Translations under genes and position numbers: made by a program | Origin: Bacteroidales bacterium | GTDB taxonomy: Bacteria > Bacteroidota > Bacteroidia > Bacteroidales > VadinHA17 | Assembly (NCBI GenBank): GCA_027451265.1 | Contig: DAIDJT010000042.1 | Span: 1 to 8,134 of the forward strand | Direction of reading: 5' to 3' | Length of the DNA: 8,134 bases | Notes under the pieces: model-generated | Databases searched by the model: none | What the model saw: only the letters and a program-made list of their open reading frames with translations | Told to the model about the DNA's origin: nothing | Part shown: in pieces, positions 5,004 to 8,134 of the stretch | Layout: each line of letters starts with the position of its first letter | Position numbering within the stretch: the stretch's first letter is position 1

Positions 5004-7769
5004 TTAGTAATTCTCATGGTAGTCTTTTCTCCTTTCGTGCTTGAGATCCTGCAGCATACTGGCCTTCGCCCTGATTGTGAAGTTCCAGCTCTTCATGTAT
5101 CCCGTTGGTATCCATGAAAAGCTCATCTCCCAGCAATGAAGGTCGCGACTGATTCCTACCCTGGTCATGGTTATCTCCTTCTGATTGAAGTCATAGCCGG
5201 TACTGTAATTCAGTGCCATTTTCTGGGTCAGTTTCAGGTCACCTGACATGGTCATTGTCTGTGTTATGTTTGTTCTCATTCCGGGTTTGCTGTAGCTGAA
5301 GTTGTAAGCCATCCTGAGTGACCACGGCACGTCAAACCTGACATAGCCAAACTCATCCAGGTTCCTGTTTGACAGCGGCAGGTTGCCCGGTGCGGCCCCG
5401 CCTGTGCTGCCATCCTCGCCCGGCTGCCGGCCTGCAGAGGTCTGCCCCCCCTGCCCCGGCGTCTGCTGCTGACGGTTTTTGTTCTTGTTGCCTAACAACT
5501 GCCCAAGGTCAAGGTCGCAACTCATGTTGAAGGAAGTCATCCTGGCCAGCCCCAGGCCCTGGCTGATAGCCAGCTGGTTGACGGTTCCACCGGCTGAGTT
5601 CATGCCATATACCGAAAAGCTGCTGTTAGCCTGAATATTGATATTCTGGGCCAGGGTCGTCCGGAAGGCTACGCTTACAGGAGACCAGTTGAGTGAGTCG
5701 GAAAAGATATTATAGGAAGTGTTGAGTGACAGGTTGTCAATCAGCTTAATCTTCCTGGGTTTTCCGGTTGTGTCGTTCCTGGCATATACCTTTGCCTCCA
5801 CTATGTTTGAAAGGCTGAAGGCAACGGATCCCGACCTGGTGCCGGTGGAAGGGGTCCCGAAAATGCTTCCCTCATATATGGAATAACCGCGCATGTTACC
5901 CAGTGTATCATACTGGACAGATTTGAACATGTCGCTAGTAAGCTTATCTGTTTCAGGTGAATACGAAAAGCTGACCGACGGCTTCATTACATGCCTGATT
6001 GATTCTATCCTCGAACCTTTTTTCGTGAACGAAAAAGTCCCGTAAACCGAAGGGTTAAATGATGCGCTCACGGCAGGGACAAGCGCCTGGCCGTATGTAA
6101 GTCCCCTGATTGTGTCATTTACAACTGAAGGGATAACCTTGTTCCTGTTCGGGTCATAATAACCGGGGTCCCACCGCTTCTCAATCTTCTGTGTATAAAG
6201 GACCCCCGTGTACCTCAGTGAGGGTGAAATTGAGAAGTTGTTGAAAGGTCTAATCTGCATGCTGACCGGGATCTCGTGCCTGAAGCCGTTCTTCATGCTT
6301 TTCCAGACCGCGCTGGTGAAGAGAAGGCTGTCATACGTGTCAATCTTATTCTCAAACGAGGCTGTGTACTGGGTGGTGATGTCATGATACCACCTGCTCT
6401 TCCCTACAGGTTTCCTCGGTTTGAAAGGGTAAATGCGCGAGACGGTAAGGCTTCCCTTGGGCAGGTTAAGCATCATTGTTTTGTTCTGCACGTTCTGCGA
6501 CTGGTTCAGGCTGGTGGAGAAACTTATCGGAGTACCTGCCCATGATTTCGAGTAACTGATGCTTGACTGCCTGGTGGTTGTCACATGATCTGCCACCTCA
6601 TAGCTGTTATTCTTGTCATACCCGCTCGACCGCATGTTCACGCTGGCGGAGAACCGCGAGCCCGGATTGGCCTTGGCATCCTGCGAATGTGACCAGTTGA
6701 TGCTGTAGTTGGCGTTCTTACCGTAATCAGGCATCCCCTTGTAACTGGTGACGTTATTTGCATAGCTGAAGCCGAAGGTTCCTGAATAGCGGTAGCGGAG
6801 GCGGTATGATGTCGAGGCATCGGCAAGCCAGGTCCCGTTTGTGTAGATCGTTCCCGTCAGTTTCAGGTCAAAGTAATCGCTTAAAGCGAAGTAGTATCCG
6901 CCGTTGGAGAGGAAATAGCCTCTGCGGGCCTCCTGGCCGTATTTTGGCATGACAATGCCTGATGCCCGTTTCTGCTGTACCGGGAAGAACCCGAAGGGAA
7001 GCACCAGCGGCAGTGGGATGTCTGCCACAACCATATAGGCAGGCCCCGAGACGATCTTTTCGCCCGGGTACACCTTAGCCCTGGGGAGGGAGAGGTAGAA
7101 ATGAGGATCCTCCGCATCACATGTGGTGAACTTGCTCCGGTTGACGTGCAGCGTCCCGTCCTCATGCCTCTTGGTTGTCAGGCTCTGGAGAAAGCCCCCC
7201 TCCTGCTCGGTTGTGACATTGCGGATAACTCCCTTTTTCGATTTAAAGTTATAATTAAGCTCCTTCGATTCAAACTCCTCCGACCCATCCTTGTATTTAG
7301 GCAATCCTACCGGGTTGCCCGCGGAATCGGTCCTGAAAGTAGCATAAACGGATCCTGTCTCCATGTCCAGTACTATGGAGTCAGCTGTGAGCTCGATGGT
7401 TCCGTATGTGACTTTGGCATTCTTCACCAGGCTGACTTTTTTCGACCGCATGTCAGTCTTCATGTAACCGTCAGAGTTATAGACAATAGGTTCATCCACT
7501 GCGTCAGGTGAAATGATCAGTGCCGGTTTCCCTGCGGAAGTATCCGGGAAGCCGAAGGGGACGGTATCATTGAGGAAGGCAGGTGCCTCTGTCAGTCGCC
7601 GCTGTGCTGTTGCAGAGGTGTCGGGGATTATTTTCCGAAGTGTGTCAGGCTTTGTAAGCTCCTGCGCAAACAGTGAGGTCTGCAGGATAAGCGGCATGAA
7701 AATTGACACAAAGAATCTTTGTGGAGTAAAATGTAAGTTAAATGCTATTTTTGCGTATTCAATAAGCAT
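5004..7769 (-). CDS. lptD: LptD-like LPS assembly outer-membrane protein (OstA family)
   Basis: LptD is the beta-barrel that inserts lipopolysaccharide into the outer leaflet of the outer membrane. The 921-residue product begins MLIEYAKIAFNLHF and has a signal peptide whose hydrophobic core spans residues 19-34, with probable cleavage after Ala35 (SLFA-QE). An OstA/LptA-like beta-jellyroll covers about 95-215 (KNAKVTYGTIELTADSIVLD). Then come the conserved FTTC with Cys217 and DPHFYL, and the barrel-entry block LPFGFFPVQQKRASGIVMPK (257-276). The remainder has alternating aromatic/polar strands typical of a large barrel. A Gln/Gly/Pro-rich insert lies at about residues 758-803. The ATG at 7769 is chosen because it places the signal peptide at the N-terminus; the frame is open further upstream but that would run antisense through the amidase. 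The LptD role is by family; I cannot see lptE or other lpt genes here. Confidence 0.88.
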   Translation of the reverse strand: MLIEYAKIAFNLHFTPQRFFVSIFMPLILQTSLFAQELTKPDTLRKIIPDTSATAQRRLTEAPAFLNDTVPFGFPDTSAGKPALIISPDAVDEPIVYNSDGYMKTDMRSKKVSLVKNAKVTYGTIELTADSIVLDMETGSVYATFRTDSAGNPVGLPKYKDGSEEFESKELNYNFKSKKGVIRNVTTEQEGGFLQSLTTKRHEDGTLHVNRSKFTTCDAEDPHFYLSLPRAKVYPGEKIVSGPAYMVVADIPLPLVLPFGFFPVQQKRASGIVMPKYGQEARRGYFLSNGGYYFALSDYFDLKLTGTIYTNGTWLADASTSYRLRYRYSGTFGFSYANNVTSYKGMPDYGKNANYSINWSHSQDAKANPGSRFSASVNMRSSGYDKNNSYEVADHVTTTRQSSISYSKSWAGTPISFSTSLNQSQNVQNKTMMLNLPKGSLTVSRIYPFKPRKPVGKSRWYHDITTQYTASFENKIDTYDSLLFTSAVWKSMKNGFRHEIPVSMQIRPFNNFSISPSLRYTGVLYTQKIEKRWDPGYYDPNRNKVIPSVVNDTIRGLTYGQALVPAVSASFNPSVYGTFSFTKKGSRIESIRHVMKPSVSFSYSPETDKLTSDMFKSVQYDTLGNMRGYSIYEGSIFGTPSTGTRSGSVAFSLSNIVEAKVYARNDTTGKPRKIKLIDNLSLNTSYNIFSDSLNWSPVSVAFRTTLAQNINIQANSSFSVYGMNSAGGTVNQLAISQGLGLARMTSFNMSCDLDLGQLLGNKNKNRQQQTPGQGGQTSAGRQPGEDGSTGGAAPGNLPLSNRNLDEFGYVRFDVPWSLRMAYNFSYSKPGMRTNITQTMTMSGDLKLTQKMALNYSTGYDFNQKEITMTRVGISRDLHCWEMSFSWIPTGYMKSWNFTIRAKASMLQDLKHERRKDYHENY
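5360..5496 (-). other. Low-complexity Gln/Gly/Pro-rich insert in LptD
   Basis: Residues about 758-803 of LptD include NKNKNRQQQTPGQGGQTSAG and continue with Gly, Pro, Ser and Ala until NLPLSNRN, between two well-formed barrel strands. The coding strand here is G-rich and includes a G7 run (C7 at 5445-5451 on the plus strand). It is probably a flexible loop; whether extracellular or periplasmic cannot be told from sequence. Confidence 0.6.
7719..7753 (+). promoter_or_regulatory. Predicted promoter for the amidase gene
   Basis: TATTTTTG at 7746-7753 matches the Bacteroidetes -7 consensus TAnnTTTG, with a TTG at 7719-7721 upstream at 24-nt spacing (slightly long for a -33 element). Transcription would start near 7760, giving a leader of about 55 nt before the ATG at 7816. 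The elements lie inside the 5' end of lptD, so the two divergent transcripts would overlap. Confidence 0.4.
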
Positions 7770-7786
7770 CTGTGAAGAACCAGCGA

Positions 7787-7794
7787 CAAAACTA
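7787..7794 (-). promoter_or_regulatory. Predicted lptD promoter, -7 element
   Basis: On the minus strand this reads TAGTTTTG, an exact TAnnTTTG match. The start would be near 7781, leaving only about 12 nt before the lptD ATG at 7769. No TTTG is present at the expected -33 distance, so the call is tentative. Confidence 0.38.
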
Positions 7795-7815
7795 ATTAAA
7801 ATTCGCAAAGCAGTA

Positions 7816-8134
7816 ATGCGGCAACGTACCAAAATAAGAGGGTTAAGAGTTATTCCGGCCTGCTTCATAATGATGGCAGCAATAAGCATGCCGTCAGGTG
7901 CCTGGTCACAATCGCTTCCCGCGGAAGATGAGTGGGTGGTGGTAATTGATGCCGGCCATGGGGGAAGGGATCCCGGGGCTGTCGGTGCAAAGGCGAAGGA
8001 GAAGAATATCAACCTGTCTGTGGCTCTCAGGACTGGCAAATATATAGGTGACAACCTTAAGGATGTGAAGGTGATTTACACACGTGATGACGATACATTC
8101 ATAGGGCTGGCTGAAAGAGCTGAGTTTGCCAATA
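7816..8134 (+). CDS. N-acetylmuramoyl-L-alanine amidase, Amidase_3 type (3' end outside window)
   Basis: Amidase_3 enzymes are zinc-dependent hydrolases that cut the amide bond between N-acetylmuramic acid and L-alanine in peptidoglycan, acting in the periplasm during cell separation and wall turnover. The visible 106 residues start MRQRTKIRGLRVIPACFIMM. They show a basic n-region and a hydrophobic core (about 12-25), with likely signal cleavage near residues 29-32 (GAWSQ). The catalytic domain begins at VVVIDAGHGGRDPGAVG with zinc ligand His48, then Glu62 (KEKNINL), the second expected ligand, and VIYTRDDDTFIGLAERAEFAN, the family's TR-D...L..R..AN block. The frame is open to the right edge. 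It is divergent from lptD across a 46-nt gap. The later zinc histidine and catalytic glutamate are outside the window. A Cys at residue 16 is not in a good lipobox. Confidence 0.94.
   Translation, partial: MRQRTKIRGLRVIPACFIMMAAISMPSGAWSQSLPAEDEWVVVIDAGHGGRDPGAVGAKAKEKNINLSVALRTGKYIGDNLKDVKVIYTRDDDTFIGLAERAEFAN

Noticed and set aside
4985..5017. Upstream ATG at 5017 for ridA
   Set aside because: It overlaps the end of lptD and adds 11 residues not typical of RidA; the ATG at 4984 gives the usual family length and starts with the usual MK-I-T pattern.
7770..8054. N-terminal extension of the lptD frame by 95 residues to an ATG at 8054
   Set aside because: It would run antisense through the clear amidase gene and bury the LptD signal peptide inside the protein; the ATG at 7769 puts the signal peptide at the N-terminus.
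1..8134. Search for CRISPR arrays, insertion sequences, tRNA, rRNA or a phage-defence cluster
   Set aside because: No regularly spaced repeats, transposase-like frames, terminal inverted repeats or RNA gene signatures were seen; all long frames are conserved housekeeping genes or the small two-component pair.

Overview
The window looks like a chromosomal housekeeping segment of a Bacteroidota bacterium, most likely Bacteroidales-like. The grounds are a DnaX with the N-terminus and C-terminal tail typical of that phylum, a compact rpsF-rpsR-rplI cluster, an LptD-like outer-membrane protein between ridA and an N-acetylmuramoyl-L-alanine amidase, and several TAnnTTTG promoter elements of the Bacteroidetes primary sigma factor. 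Base composition is near balanced by eye. I see no mobile element, CRISPR array, tRNA or rRNA. The longest non-coding stretch is the 132-nt divergent region at 3284-3415.

Layout: (1) 1-3283, minus strand, transcribed in the order dnaX, a sensor-less histidine kinase, a single-domain response regulator and a ferritin that runs off the left edge. The close spacing (17, 76 and 57 nt) and lack of a convincing internal terminator suggest partial or complete co-transcription. (2) 3284-3415, a divergent promoter region with a TAnnTTTG element facing each way. (3) 3416-4501, plus strand, ribosomal proteins bS6, bS18 and bL9, ending in a perfect 12-bp inverted repeat that probably terminates transcription from both sides. 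(4) 4607-7769, minus strand, lptD followed by ridA. (5) 7816-8134, plus strand, the 5' part of a periplasmic cell-wall amidase divergent from lptD.

Functionally the window joins DNA replication (the clamp-loader subunit), translation (three ribosomal proteins), envelope assembly (LPS export, peptidoglycan hydrolysis), iron storage, imine/enamine detoxification and a small two-component pair.

The most notable signals are three. First, an A10 tract in the dnaX coding strand lies exactly where the clamp-loader domains end, and both alternative frames stop within one to four codons after the run. This predicts a short gamma-like DnaX made by slippage. Second, a 33-nt imperfect direct repeat with a 43-nt period duplicates the translation start region of the response regulator, and its upstream copy encodes Met-Ala-Gly-stop. 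Third, consensus Shine-Dalgarno sequences precede rpsR and rplI, in a phylum that usually avoids them and whose bS6/bS18 help hide the anti-Shine-Dalgarno.
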